From Roseiarcus sp963809245 (GTDB lineage Bacteria; Pseudomonadota; Alphaproteobacteria; Rhizobiales; Beijerinckiaceae), in contig CAWEIU010000008.1 of the NCBI GenBank assembly GCA_963809245.1, positions 1 to 64,000 of the forward strand: 64,000 bases of DNA, given 5' to 3'. The translations under genes and the position numbers were made by a program. Below the pieces are notes generated by a model. It was not told the origin of the DNA. It worked only from the letters and a program-made list of their open reading frames with translations, and did not search any database. Positions 36,333-44,542 of the stretch are shown here, one piece after another; the first letter of the stretch is position 1, and each line of letters opens with the position of its first letter.

Positions 36333-36374
36333 CTCATTACGAATGAGGTGCTCTACCAGCTGAGCTATTGCGGC
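36333..36374 (-). other. attR: 5' half of the disrupted host tRNA-Thr(CGU)
   Basis: Minus strand from 36374: acceptor strand GCCGCAA, D arm and the anticodon arm through the shared 12-bp core (36333-36344), after which the sequence is island DNA (gcttttagcgggtgccccg to the left on the plus strand). It has no 3' half here; the matching half is at 17099-17144. The tRNA promoter of the original gene should lie to the right of 36374, so a truncated transcript may still be made. Confidence 0.88.
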
Positions 36375-36582
36375 GCGCGGCGACGAGGCGAGATTCGCTT
36401 CGCTCCGGCGGATTGCGTTTTTCTTATCGAGATCGCCCGGGATTGGCAAGGACGCCGCGAAGGGAAAAAGCGCGCCGCGGAGCGGGGACGAAAACCTGGA
36501 GGCGCCGCGTTTCGCAGCGCGAGCGACAATCGGCGCGGTCGCGATCTTGCGGCGATGGGATCCCGTCGCCGCACGCTTCGTC

Positions 36583-38115
36583 TTATTCGCGGGCGAACAG
36601 GCGGAAGCTTTTTGGGTCGGCTTCCTCCTGCGGGCCCGGGTCGTCCGGCGCGGTGGTCGGCAGCAGCATGACGGCCGCGCTGCGCGGGGCTTCGGACTTT
36701 GGCGGGGCGGTCGCGGCGGCTGGCGAGGGCGGCGCAGCGGGGAGAGCGGCCGGCGGCGCGGGCGGCGCCGGCGGCGGTTCCGCCGTCCCGGACGCGGTCG
36801 GCGTTGCGGCGGCGGGGGCCGGTTCGGCGACGGTCAGCCGCTCCTCGGGCGTGCGCCAGACGAAAGCGTCGAGTGCGCCCGACGGCGAGACGGGGGCCCA
36901 GCGATCGCTGATCACGCCGTCGGCGACCCAGGCGCGGTCGCGCGGCGCGCGGGCGGCGCGGGCGAGCCATTCGCGCGCGGCGCCGCCTGCGCCGGCGGCG
37001 TCCTCGATGTCGGCCAGCAGCAGACAGACGCGCGCGGTCGGGCGGACGCCCGGCGCCAGCAGGGGCGCGACGGCGGCGCGCGCGGCGTCGAGATCGCGCG
37101 CGTCGAGCGCCGCGCGACCCACCGTCACGAGGCTTTCGGGATCCGACGGGGCGAGGCGGGCGAGCGCTTTTGCACGGGCGAGCCGGTCGGTTGCCGAATC
37201 GCCGCGACGCATCCTGAGATAGACGGCGGCGAGGTCGGGATGCGGCGTCTGGCGATAGGCGGCCTCGAGGATCTTGGCGGCGCGGCGATAGTCGCCGTTG
37301 GCGCCGTGAAGCCGGCCGGCGAGCGCGGCCGCGGGCACGAGGCTGGAGGCGAGCGCATTCGCCTCCTGGGCGAGGGCGAGCGCCTTGCGGGGGTCGCGGT
37401 CGGCGAGATCCTGGGCCATCGCGGTCTTGAGCAAAGCGCGCCAGCGGTTGGCGGTCGGCTTGTCGATCAGCTTCGCCGCGGCGTTGGATTCGACGATTGC
37501 GAGCGCGCCCGCCCAATCGTCATGCGCGGCGCGATCGTCGAGAACCGCCTGCGCCGCCCAAGGCAGAGCGGCGTGCTTATGGGCGCGCGCCGCATATTCG
37601 AGCGCGGCGGCGTGGTCGCCGCTCCGGCGCGCCTCGATGTGCAGGCCGCGCAGGCCGAGCGCGTGGGTTTGCGGATGTTCGAGCATGTCCTTGAAGGCGG
37701 CCGCCGCGCCGGGCCGGTCGCCGGCGAGCTGGGCGGCCTGGGCGCGCAGCAGCTTCGCCAGCGGCGCGTCGCCGAGATGCTTGCGGGCCTCTGCGGCGTC
37801 GCGGCTGGCCGTGCGCACGTCGCCTGAGCCGATCGCGATCATGCCGCGGGTGAGGGCGGCAAGACCCTTCTCGCGCTTGCGCGCCCGCGCCGCCAGCGAC
37901 ACGAGCGAGGGAATGCGGAAGACGAACCGGACGACGCCCCAGACGACCGCCAGCACGACCGCCAGCGCGACGACGACGCCGAGCGCCACGATGAGCGAAA
38001 CGTCATATTCGACGCCGCGCCAGGTCAGCGCGACCTCGCCGGGGTTCTCGGCCAGCCACGTAAGGCCGTAACCCGCGAGGGCCAGCGCGACGAGAAACAG
38101 CAGCAGGCGAACCAT
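36583..38115 (-). CDS. hemY: HemY-type TPR membrane protein
   Basis: A 510-aa protein of the HemY N-terminal family found next to hemD/hemC in proteobacteria; this HemY is unrelated to protoporphyrinogen oxidase. Two N-terminal transmembrane helices (LLLFLVALALAGYGLTWLAE and VALGVVVALAVVLAVVW) precede the cytoplasmic/periplasmic region of tetratricopeptide-like repeats rich in Ala (AAALEYAARAHKHAALPW). The C-terminal 80 residues are a low-complexity Pro/Ala linker. Role: structural or regulatory in late heme metabolism; mechanism unknown. It follows the mitofilin-like gene in one transcription unit. Confidence 0.85.
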   Translation of the reverse strand: MVRLLLFLVALALAGYGLTWLAENPGEVALTWRGVEYDVSLIVALGVVVALAVVLAVVWGVVRFVFRIPSLVSLAARARKREKGLAALTRGMIAIGSGDVRTASRDAAEARKHLGDAPLAKLLRAQAAQLAGDRPGAAAAFKDMLEHPQTHALGLRGLHIEARRSGDHAAALEYAARAHKHAALPWAAQAVLDDRAAHDDWAGALAIVESNAAAKLIDKPTANRWRALLKTAMAQDLADRDPRKALALAQEANALASSLVPAAALAGRLHGANGDYRRAAKILEAAYRQTPHPDLAAVYLRMRRGDSATDRLARAKALARLAPSDPESLVTVGRAALDARDLDAARAAVAPLLAPGVRPTARVCLLLADIEDAAGAGGAAREWLARAARAPRDRAWVADGVISDRWAPVSPSGALDAFVWRTPEERLTVAEPAPAAATPTASGTAEPPPAPPAPPAALPAAPPSPAAATAPPKSEAPRSAAVMLLPTTAPDDPGPQEEADPKSFRLFARE

Positions 38116-38180
38116 GACGTCTCCGCACTCAAGACAACCCGGGCGCCGAAACGCCCCCGCGTGAAAACGCTCCGCTCAGG

Positions 38181-39485
38181 TCAGTGCTTCGCCGCAGCCA
38201 GCCGGCTGACGGCGTCGGCGCGAAGCGCGAGCGCCGCCTCGCCCGCGCCCTGGCGCGCCTCAGCGGCCTTCGCCCAGTCCGCCGCGGCGCGCTGAGCCGG
38301 CTCAGGCAGGCGCCGATAGGCTTCGAGCGCCGCCGCAAGGTCGCCGCGCGCCAGCGCAGCCGCGATGCGCGACGTCAGCGCCTCAGGATCGTCCACCGAG
38401 GGCTCGCCGACATTGTGCACCCGGACGAGCTTGCGCATGTGGTCGATCAGCCGGTCCATCACGCCGCCTTCCTCCGCCGGCGTCGCCGCCGCGGCGACGG
38501 CGGGCGCACGCTTGAGGAAATCGGCCCGTAGCGACGCCAGGGTCGGCGCGCCGCTCTCGGCAAAGGGTTTTAGCGTGGCAAGCTTCGCGCTGTCCGCCCC
38601 GAGCCGGGTCAAGGCCGCCAGTTCCTGGGCGTAAGGGGCGCCCGCGTCGAGGCGATCGATCAGCGAAGTCGCGAGGACCGCCGCCGTCGCGCCGCCGCCG
38701 GCCGCGTCCTCCGAGGGCGAAACTCTGGTTTCGCTCTTGGGAGCGGCGAGCGCCGCCTCGACCTTGCTCAGGCGATCCTTGATCGGGCCAAGGTCGGCCG
38801 CGGCGGGCTCGAGGGCGGAAATATCGCTTTCAAGTTTGGCGACGCGCGCTTCGAGCGCGTTCGCCTCCGAAGCTGAGGGCTGGCCGCCTTGCGGCGCCGG
38901 CGCGGCGCCGGCTTGCCCCGCGAGCGCCAGCGCCTTGGCCGCGTCGGCGCGGGCGGCACGTGCTTCCTCCAGCGCGGTTTTGGCGGCTTCGTTCTTGCCC
39001 GCCGCGCTTTCGAGCCCGGCGACGCGCTTGGCGAGGGCGTCAAGCGTCGAGGCCTTCGCAGCGCCGGCCTCATTGGCTTCCAGCGCGCGCAGGCGCTTGT
39101 CGAGCGCGGCGGCGCTCTCCTTGTCGGCGTCGGCCTGCCGCTCAAGAACCGCGAGGCGCGTCATTGCCGGTTCGAACTCGCCGGCGCGCGGATCGAGGAA
39201 CCACACCGCTGTGAAGGCCGCAGCGCCGCCGATCAGCGCGCCCGCGAGCGCGGCGAGGAACGGCCGGGCCGTGTTCGGTTGTTTCGGGGGCGCGGGGTCG
39301 GCCGCGCGCTCCTGCGCGTCCGACGCGTCTTCCCCCGGTTCGGGCGGCGCGGGCTGAGGCGCGTCAATTTCGGTCGCCTCGCCGTCGATCACACCGGGAT
39401 CGTGGCGCGGCTCGCGGCTCGGCAGCGGACCGGGGGTCGGCGAGACGATCTCGGGTTCGGATTTCGGGCTCGTGTCGTCGGCCAT
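38181..39485 (-). CDS. mitofilin-like inner-membrane protein
   Basis: A 434-aa protein. A charged, Pro-rich N-terminus precedes one transmembrane helix (FLAALAGALIGGAAAFTAVW), a long coiled coil (about 130-280) and a C-terminal region (IDRLDAGAPYAQELAALTRL; DRLIDHMRKLVRV) that matches the mitofilin/Mic60 signature. The alphaproteobacterial relatives organise the envelope and, in some species, intracytoplasmic membranes. The ATG at 39485 was chosen over longer frames since those would overlap hemD. It lies between hemD and hemY, the classic neighbourhood. Confidence 0.88.
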   Translation of the reverse strand: MADDTSPKSEPEIVSPTPGPLPSREPRHDPGVIDGEATEIDAPQPAPPEPGEDASDAQERAADPAPPKQPNTARPFLAALAGALIGGAAAFTAVWFLDPRAGEFEPAMTRLAVLERQADADKESAAALDKRLRALEANEAGAAKASTLDALAKRVAGLESAAGKNEAAKTALEEARAARADAAKALALAGQAGAAPAPQGGQPSASEANALEARVAKLESDISALEPAAADLGPIKDRLSKVEAALAAPKSETRVSPSEDAAGGGATAAVLATSLIDRLDAGAPYAQELAALTRLGADSAKLATLKPFAESGAPTLASLRADFLKRAPAVAAAATPAEEGGVMDRLIDHMRKLVRVHNVGEPSVDDPEALTSRIAAALARGDLAAALEAYRRLPEPAQRAAADWAKAAEARQGAGEAALALRADAVSRLAAAKH

Positions 39486-39671
39486 GGGTCCTGCTCGCGC
39501 TTGCGCGCTCTCTATAGGCGAGCCGCCCCCGGTTGGAAACCCGAGCCGGCGTCGCGGGCTTGTCGCGGGCCTTGACGGTGGACGATTCGATGGAATCACC
39601 GCACGGCCTAGATTCCCCAACTGCCACGCGCTTTTGGCGAAAAGCCGGCGGCCACTTTTTCGCCGCACGCT

Positions 39672-40389
39672 CTAGGGTCCGAGGGCCCGTTCGAGCGCAG
39701 CCAGAAGACGCGCCTCTTCGGGCGCGTCGGCGCTGCGCGACCCGCGCCCAGCCGGCCTCGCGCAAGGGCTCGGCGACATCGGGGGAGAGGCAGACGTGCT
39801 GCATCCCGGCGAAGTGTTCCGCCAGGCCGGCGCGCGTCGCCAAAGCGGCCGCGAGCGCGGCGGAGCGGCGCGAATAGTGCAATGCGGCGGCGCAATGCCG
39901 CAGGTCCGCGGTCTCCTCTTCGCTCCACCGCTCGCGCGCCTCGGCGACGTAAGTTTCGAGCACGGTCGTGTCGGCGCCGATGGCGCGCAGCGCCTCTTCG
40001 AGCGCGCTCTTGCGGTCGCGGCCCGCGAGATAGAGCACGCGCGCTCGCGCCGCGAGGCGCTCGGCGAGCGCCGCTGCGAGGGCGGCGACGTCGGCGGCCG
40101 GCTCCAGCGCCAACGCCAGTCCGGCTTCATTCGCGGCGGCGGCGGCGCGGCGGCCGACGACATAGATCGGCAGGCCGACGATCGCGGCGCGCGGGGCGGG
40201 GGCGAGCAGCGCGATCGCGTTGACGCTGGTCGCGACGACCGCGTCGAAACGCTCGCGCGGCGGCGCCGCGCCGGTCGGCGCCATGCGCAAGACGGGCGCC
40301 AGGGCGACTTCGAAGCCGCGCGAGCGCAATTGTGCGGCGCTTCGATCAGCGTCCTCGCGCGCTCTGAAGAGGGCGATCCTGGTGCCCAT
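39672..40389 (-). CDS. hemD: uroporphyrinogen-III synthase, with an apparent 3' frameshift
   Basis: HemD cyclises hydroxymethylbilane to uroporphyrinogen III in tetrapyrrole synthesis. The frame from 40389 (MGTRIALFRAREDADRSA) shows the two-domain HemD pattern, with VVATSVNAIALL and later FAGMQHVCLSPDVAEPLREA. After GWARVAQ, near 39741, the expected end ADAPEEARLLAALERALGP reads one frame over, stopping at 39672; one extra base explains it. Left uncorrected the protein would run 341 residues and overlap the mitofilin gene in the wrong frame. An essential gene is unlikely to be broken, so I take this as evidence of an assembly indel, or at most a harmless C-terminal change. It is divergent from tsaD. 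Confidence 0.85.
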
Positions 40390-40510
40390 ACGTCACGGCG
40401 CTCCTTGCTCTGAGTTCCTCACTATGCGCTGTGCAGCGCGCGGCCAAGCGTATAGAGACGGGGTCCCCCGCGCGACGGCCGCGCGCAGCCTTTAGGATGC
40501 TCATTCGACG

Positions 40511-41569
40511 ATGCTGGTGCTGGGAATCGAAACGACCTGCGACGAGACGGCGGCGGCCGTCGTGCGCCTGCGCCCGGACGGCGCGGGCGAGATTCTCGCC
40601 GACGAGGTGATGAGCCAGATCGCCGCCCACTCGCCCTATGGCGGCGTCGTGCCGGAGATCGCCGCGCGCGCCCATGTCGAGATCATCGACGGGCTGGTGG
40701 AGCGGGCGCTGCAGCGCGCCAAAGCGCGCGTGCAAGACCTCGACGGGATCGCCGCTGCCGCGGGCCCCGGCCTGATCGGCGGCGTGTTGGTCGGCTTGAT
40801 GACCGGCAAGGGGATCGCGCTCGCCGCCGGCAAGCCCTTTCTCGCCGTCAATCATCTCGAAGCCCATGCGCTGGTGGCGCGTCTCAACGGCCGCCTCGCC
40901 TTTCCCTACCTGCTGCTGCTCGCCTCGGGCGGCCACACCCAGATTCTCGCGGTCAAGGGCGTCGGCGACTACGACCGCCTCGGGACGACGATGGACGACG
41001 CGATCGGCGAGGCGTTCGACAAGACCGCCAAGCTGCTCGGGTTGCCTTATCCCGGCGGCCCGGCGGTCGAAGCGGCGGCGCGGGATGGCGACCCCGCGCG
41101 TTTCGCGCTGCCGCGGCCATTGCTGGGTCGTCCGACCGCGGATTTCTCCCTGTCCGGCTTGAAGACCGCGACCCGCCTCGCCGCCCAATCGATCGCGCCG
41201 CTGCGCCAGCGCGACGTCGCCGATCTCTGCGCCTCGTTCCAGGCGGCGGTCGTCGACGTCATCGAGGACCGGATGCGGGTCGGGCTCAGGCTGTTTCGCG
41301 AGCGGATCGGGCCGTCTCAGGCGGTCGTCGTCGCAGGCGGCGTCGCCGCCAACGGCGCAATCCGCGACGCCCTGACGCGCTTTTGCGCGCAGGCCGGCCT
41401 GCCGATGGTCGCGCCGCCGCAGAAGCTCTGCACCGACAACGGCGCCATGATCGCCTGGGCGGGGATCGAGCGGCTGCGCAAAGGCCTCACCGACACGCTC
41501 GCCGCGCCCGCGCGCCCCCGCTGGCCGCTCGACCCGAAGGTCGAGCGGTCGCTCAACGGCAAAGCATGA
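40511..41569 (+). CDS. tsaD: tRNA N6-adenosine threonylcarbamoyltransferase
   Basis: A 352-aa ASKHA-fold protein that transfers the threonylcarbamoyl group to A37 of ANN-decoding tRNAs (t6A). Metal-binding His115 and His119 lie in NHLEAHAL; the N-terminus MLVLGIETTCDETAAAVV and the middle GGHTQILAV and YPGGPAVEAAA match the family. Full length. Divergent from hemD, as in many alphaproteobacteria. Its substrates include the tRNA-Thr discussed for the island. Confidence 0.97.
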   Translation: MLVLGIETTCDETAAAVVRLRPDGAGEILADEVMSQIAAHSPYGGVVPEIAARAHVEIIDGLVERALQRAKARVQDLDGIAAAAGPGLIGGVLVGLMTGKGIALAAGKPFLAVNHLEAHALVARLNGRLAFPYLLLLASGGHTQILAVKGVGDYDRLGTTMDDAIGEAFDKTAKLLGLPYPGGPAVEAAARDGDPARFALPRPLLGRPTADFSLSGLKTATRLAAQSIAPLRQRDVADLCASFQAAVVDVIEDRMRVGLRLFRERIGPSQAVVVAGGVAANGAIRDALTRFCAQAGLPMVAPPQKLCTDNGAMIAWAGIERLRKGLTDTLAAPARPRWPLDPKVERSLNGKA

Positions 41570-41573
41570 TGCA

Positions 41574-41852
41574 TCAGTAGGCGTTGTGGGGCGCGCCCTG
41601 CTGCGTCGGCTCGGAATTGTGGGCGGCGGCCGCCGCGTCCTGCCGCTTCTTTTCCTCGGCGGCCATGTGATGGCCGATGACGCAGCCGCCGATCGCCCCG
41701 GCGACGGCGTGATGGCCCGCGTAGTGGCCGGCGATGCCGCCGACCAAGGCGCCCTTGAGGCAACCCTTGGCCTCGGCGGGGCCGGCGGAGAGCGCGGGCG
41801 CGAGGGCCGCCGCAAGGACGGCGGCGGCGACGTAGCGATGTTTCAAGGTCAT
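41574..41852 (-). CDS. small exported glycine-zipper protein
   Basis: A 92-aa protein. The ATG at 41852 (MTLKHRYVAAAVLAAALAPA) yields a signal peptide with an AEA-K cleavage site. The mature part is Gly/Ala/His-rich (LVGGIAGHYAGHHAVAGAIGG), a glycine-zipper repeat of a kind that inserts in or stacks at the outer membrane, and ends in a charged linker. It converges on tsaD with 4 bases between stops. The exact role is unknown. Confidence 0.75.
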   Translation of the reverse strand: MTLKHRYVAAAVLAAALAPALSAGPAEAKGCLKGALVGGIAGHYAGHHAVAGAIGGCVIGHHMAAEEKKRQDAAAAAHNSEPTQQGAPHNAY

Positions 41853-42072
41853 AAAGCGCTCCCAATTTCTAATCCGTCGAAAGAACGGGTCATGAAAGGA
41901 TTTGGCGACGGAGCCTGCTTGACGCAAGCAACGAGTTTGCGATGCGCCAATTGCAATTTTGCCGCTTCGCTCCTATAAATGGCCAATCCCCTCGAAATCG
42001 TTGAATTGAGGCTGCGCCTCGCCCCTGAAGACCGGCGGAGCGTGCGCCGCCGAACACGCAAGGAGTTCCGTC

Positions 42073-42783
42073 ATGAGCGAAGCGCCGTTGATGCCCAAGG
42101 CCACCGCCGTCTGGCTGGTGGAGAACACGTCGCTGACGTTCGATCAGATCGCGGAGTTCTGCAAACTGCATCCGCTCGAGGTGAAGGGGATCGCCGACGG
42201 CGAGGTCGCCACCGGCATCAAGGGCTACGATCCGATTTCGACCGGCCAGCTCAGCCGCGAGGAGATCGCGGCTGCGGAGAGGAATCCCTCCAAGCGCCTT
42301 CAGCTCGCGACGAGCAAGGTGCGCGTGCCCGAATTCAAGAAGCCGCGCGGCGCCCGCTACACTCCGCTGTCGCGGCGGCAGGATCGGCCGAACGCCATCC
42401 TCTGGCTGCTGCGCAACCATGCCGAGCTGAAGGACGCGCAGATCATGCGCCTCGTCGGCACGACCAAGCACACGCTCGAGGCCATTCGCGAGCGGAGCCA
42501 TTGGAATTCGGCCAATCTCCAACCGATGGACCCGGTCACGCTCGGCCTCTGTTCGCAGATCGATCTCGACTTCGAAGTCAATCGCGCCGCCAAGGACCGT
42601 CCGAAGGTCGAGGAAGACCGCAGCCAGACCCTCGTCTCCGCCGAGATCACGACCGCCAAGCCGGAGCCGGTCAGCGAGGCCGACGTCTTCGGCTCGTCCA
42701 CGCCCAAGCAAAAGCCGAGCGAAGAGAAGATCGACGTCGACGCCGTGTTCGGCAAGCTGAAGGAGCTCAAGAGCGCGGACTGA
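42073..42783 (+). CDS. trcR: cell-cycle transcriptional regulator TrcR (DUF1013)
   Basis: A 236-aa protein. MPKATAVWLVENTSLTFDQI, KGIADGEVATGIKGYDPI and NAILWLLRNHAELKDAQIMR are the DUF1013 signature; the family is restricted to Alphaproteobacteria and was named TrcR for its regulatory role in the cell cycle. The N- and C-terminal helical segments are two tandem HTH-like units. The last 60 residues are charged and variable. It has its own upstream region. Confidence 0.92.
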   Translation: MSEAPLMPKATAVWLVENTSLTFDQIAEFCKLHPLEVKGIADGEVATGIKGYDPISTGQLSREEIAAAERNPSKRLQLATSKVRVPEFKKPRGARYTPLSRRQDRPNAILWLLRNHAELKDAQIMRLVGTTKHTLEAIRERSHWNSANLQPMDPVTLGLCSQIDLDFEVNRAAKDRPKVEEDRSQTLVSAEITTAKPEPVSEADVFGSSTPKQKPSEEKIDVDAVFGKLKELKSAD

Positions 42784-42792
42784 CGCCTGCGC

Positions 42793-43980
42793 TCATCCTG
42801 CGAGCGCGATCCCTGCGGCGGCCGACAGCGCCACGACGACGAGCGGCGGCGCACGCCACGCCACGAGCAGGACGAAGCCGGTCGCGGCGACGGCGAGATC
42901 GGCCGGCGCCAGGATTGCGCCGGTCCATACCGGGCTGTAGAGCGCCGCGCCGAGCAGCCCGACCACCGCCGCATTGACGCCGCGCATCGCCGCCTGCGCT
43001 TGCGAATTGGCGCGCAACGCATGCCAGAACGGTAGCGCGCCCGTCAGCGCGAGGAGACCCGGCAGAAAGATCGCGACGAGGGCGACGAGAGCGCCCGCGA
43101 TCCCCGCCGGGGGTTGGCCCGCGATCGCGCCGAGATAAGCCGCAAAAGTGAACAGCGGCCCGGGTACGGCTTGCGCGGCGCCGTAGCCGGCGAGAAAGGC
43201 GCTGTCCGAGACCCAGCCCGGCGCGACCACCGCATCGCGCAGCAACGTCAGCACGACATGGCCGCCGCCGAACACGAGCGCGCCGGAGCGGTAAAAGGCG
43301 GCGAAAAGCGCCAGGAGCCCACCCGCCGGAACGAAGGCTAGCGCTAGCAGCGCGAAATAGGCCGCCAGACAGATAAGGCCAGCCGATCGGGAGACCGGCA
43401 TCGCGAGGCTTTCGGGCGCCGAGGAGCCGCTTTGCCTCGACCAGACCAGCCCTGCCGCGGCGCCGAGCGCAATCGCGCAAACCTGAGCGAGCGAGCCGGG
43501 CGCGAGGAGCAGCAGCACCAGCGCGGCTGTCGCGATCGAGGCGCGCGCCTTATCCGGGCAGAGGCTTCGCGCCATGCCGAGCACCGCCTGGGCGACGATG
43601 GCGACGGCGACGAGCTTGAGCCCGTGCAACAGCCCGGCGCCCCAGCGCGCCTCGGCGATCTCGCTGGCGCCAAAGGCGAAGGCCAGCAGCAACGCGGCCG
43701 AGGGCAACGTGAATCCCGCCCACGCGGCCAGGCCGCCGAGCGCGCCGCCGCGCATCAGCCCGATCGCAAAGCCCGTCTGGCTGGAGGCCGGCCCCGGCAG
43801 GAATTGAGACAGCGCGACGAGATCGACATAGGCGCGCTCGGAAAGCCAACGCCGCCGCTCGACGAACTCCGCGCGAAAGTAGCCGAGATGGGCGATGGGT
43901 CCCCCGAAGGAGGAAACCCCGAGCTTGAGAAAGACGAGGAACACCTCGCCCGCCGAACTCTGCGGCTTCGCCTCGCTCAT
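42793..43980 (-). CDS. chrA: chromate transporter
   Basis: A 395-aa CHR-family protein with two homologous halves of about 6 helices. The N-terminal half has the family motif LGVSSFGGPIAHLGYF and LSQFLPGPASSQTGFAIG; the second half repeats it (YRSGALVFGGGHVVLTLL and GYGAAQAVPGPLFTFAAYL). Long-form ChrA exports chromate, typically with proton exchange. I placed the start at ATG 43980. It is convergent with trcR. Confidence 0.92.
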   Translation of the reverse strand: MSEAKPQSSAGEVFLVFLKLGVSSFGGPIAHLGYFRAEFVERRRWLSERAYVDLVALSQFLPGPASSQTGFAIGLMRGGALGGLAAWAGFTLPSAALLLAFAFGASEIAEARWGAGLLHGLKLVAVAIVAQAVLGMARSLCPDKARASIATAALVLLLLAPGSLAQVCAIALGAAAGLVWSRQSGSSAPESLAMPVSRSAGLICLAAYFALLALAFVPAGGLLALFAAFYRSGALVFGGGHVVLTLLRDAVVAPGWVSDSAFLAGYGAAQAVPGPLFTFAAYLGAIAGQPPAGIAGALVALVAIFLPGLLALTGALPFWHALRANSQAQAAMRGVNAAVVGLLGAALYSPVWTGAILAPADLAVAATGFVLLVAWRAPPLVVVALSAAAGIALAG

Positions 43981-44068
43981 GACCCCGGCCCTTCCGACCG
44001 CGCGGAAGCTATTCGGCTGACGCGAGCGGGGCAAGCGCGTGGCGGAGCCGGAACTGGCGGGCGCGCCG

Positions 44069-44521
44069 CTACATCCCGAAGCCGCGCGCCATCGCCGCTG
44101 CGCAGAGCGGCAGGCCGGCGAAGAGCGCAACCTCGGTCCATAGCGCGCGGCGCACGAGCCGGATGCCGACTGCGTCAGGCCGGAAGTCCGGATCGGCCCG
44201 CACGGCGCGGCGCCAGACGAGATAGCGCAGGGTCGGCACGATCGAGATCACCCCGACGCCGGCGAACAGCGCCATCTTCGTCCAGAAGAAGGCGTTGATC
44301 ATGTAGTACTCGGGCCCCTTGGCGCCGAAGACCACCCGCGCGGCGCCAGCCGCCAGCACGACAGCGGCCATCACGCCGTACCAGGCGTCAATCCTTGCGA
44401 GGCGCAGGACTGCTTGCCCGTCAAGTTGGCTCGCGGTCAGCGCCAGCTCGAAGGCGAGGATAGCCGCGAGCGTGAAGATCGCGAGGTGATGGGCGCTGGC
44501 GAGAGCCCAATCGAGCAGCAT
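44069..44521 (-). CDS. DUF2214 four-helix membrane protein
   Basis: A 150-aa protein with four transmembrane helices. ASAHHLAIFTLAAILAFELA, the conserved WYGVMAAVVLAAG, and YYMINAFFWTKMALF are the DUF2214 pattern. Function unknown; no cofactor ligands other than the paired N-terminal histidines are evident. It stands alone between chrA and the RND operon. Confidence 0.82.
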   Translation of the reverse strand: MLLDWALASAHHLAIFTLAAILAFELALTASQLDGQAVLRLARIDAWYGVMAAVVLAAGAARVVFGAKGPEYYMINAFFWTKMALFAGVGVISIVPTLRYLVWRRAVRADPDFRPDAVGIRLVRRALWTEVALFAGLPLCAAAMARGFGM

Positions 44522-44542
44522 GACCGAACCCTCCGGATCGCT

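Larger units (their letters stand above)
17133..36344. mobile_element. tRNA-Thr-splitting genomic island with integrase, replication module and type I R-M
   Basis: The boundaries are the two copies of the 12-bp core ctcattacgaat at the ends of the split host tRNA halves. Inside are a tyrosine recombinase, an AlpA-like protein, a CHC2/Toprim protein, a RepA-type ATPase, restriction-modification genes, small secreted proteins, an IS630 and an intact replacement tRNA-Thr. There are no capsid, terminase, tail or conjugation genes, so this is an integrative element or satellite-like island, not a prophage or a self-transmissible ICE. Recombination between the two cores would excise a circle of about 19.2 kb and restore the host tRNA exactly. 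Confidence 0.88.

Noticed and set aside
17133..36344. Prophage hypothesis for the island.
   Set aside because: No capsid, portal, terminase, tail, lysis or holin genes. The gene set fits an integrative element with replication and R-M cargo.
36583..39485. Very long plus-strand open frames antisense to hemY and the mitofilin gene.
   Set aside because: High GC creates long antisense frames. Their translations are Arg/Gly/Ala-rich with no domains, and the minus-strand genes are well supported.
40511..41569. Functional link between tsaD (t6A37 on threonine-type tRNAs) and the split tRNA-Thr 4 kb away.
   Set aside because: tsaD next to hemD is an ancient alphaproteobacterial arrangement, so the proximity is most likely coincidence.
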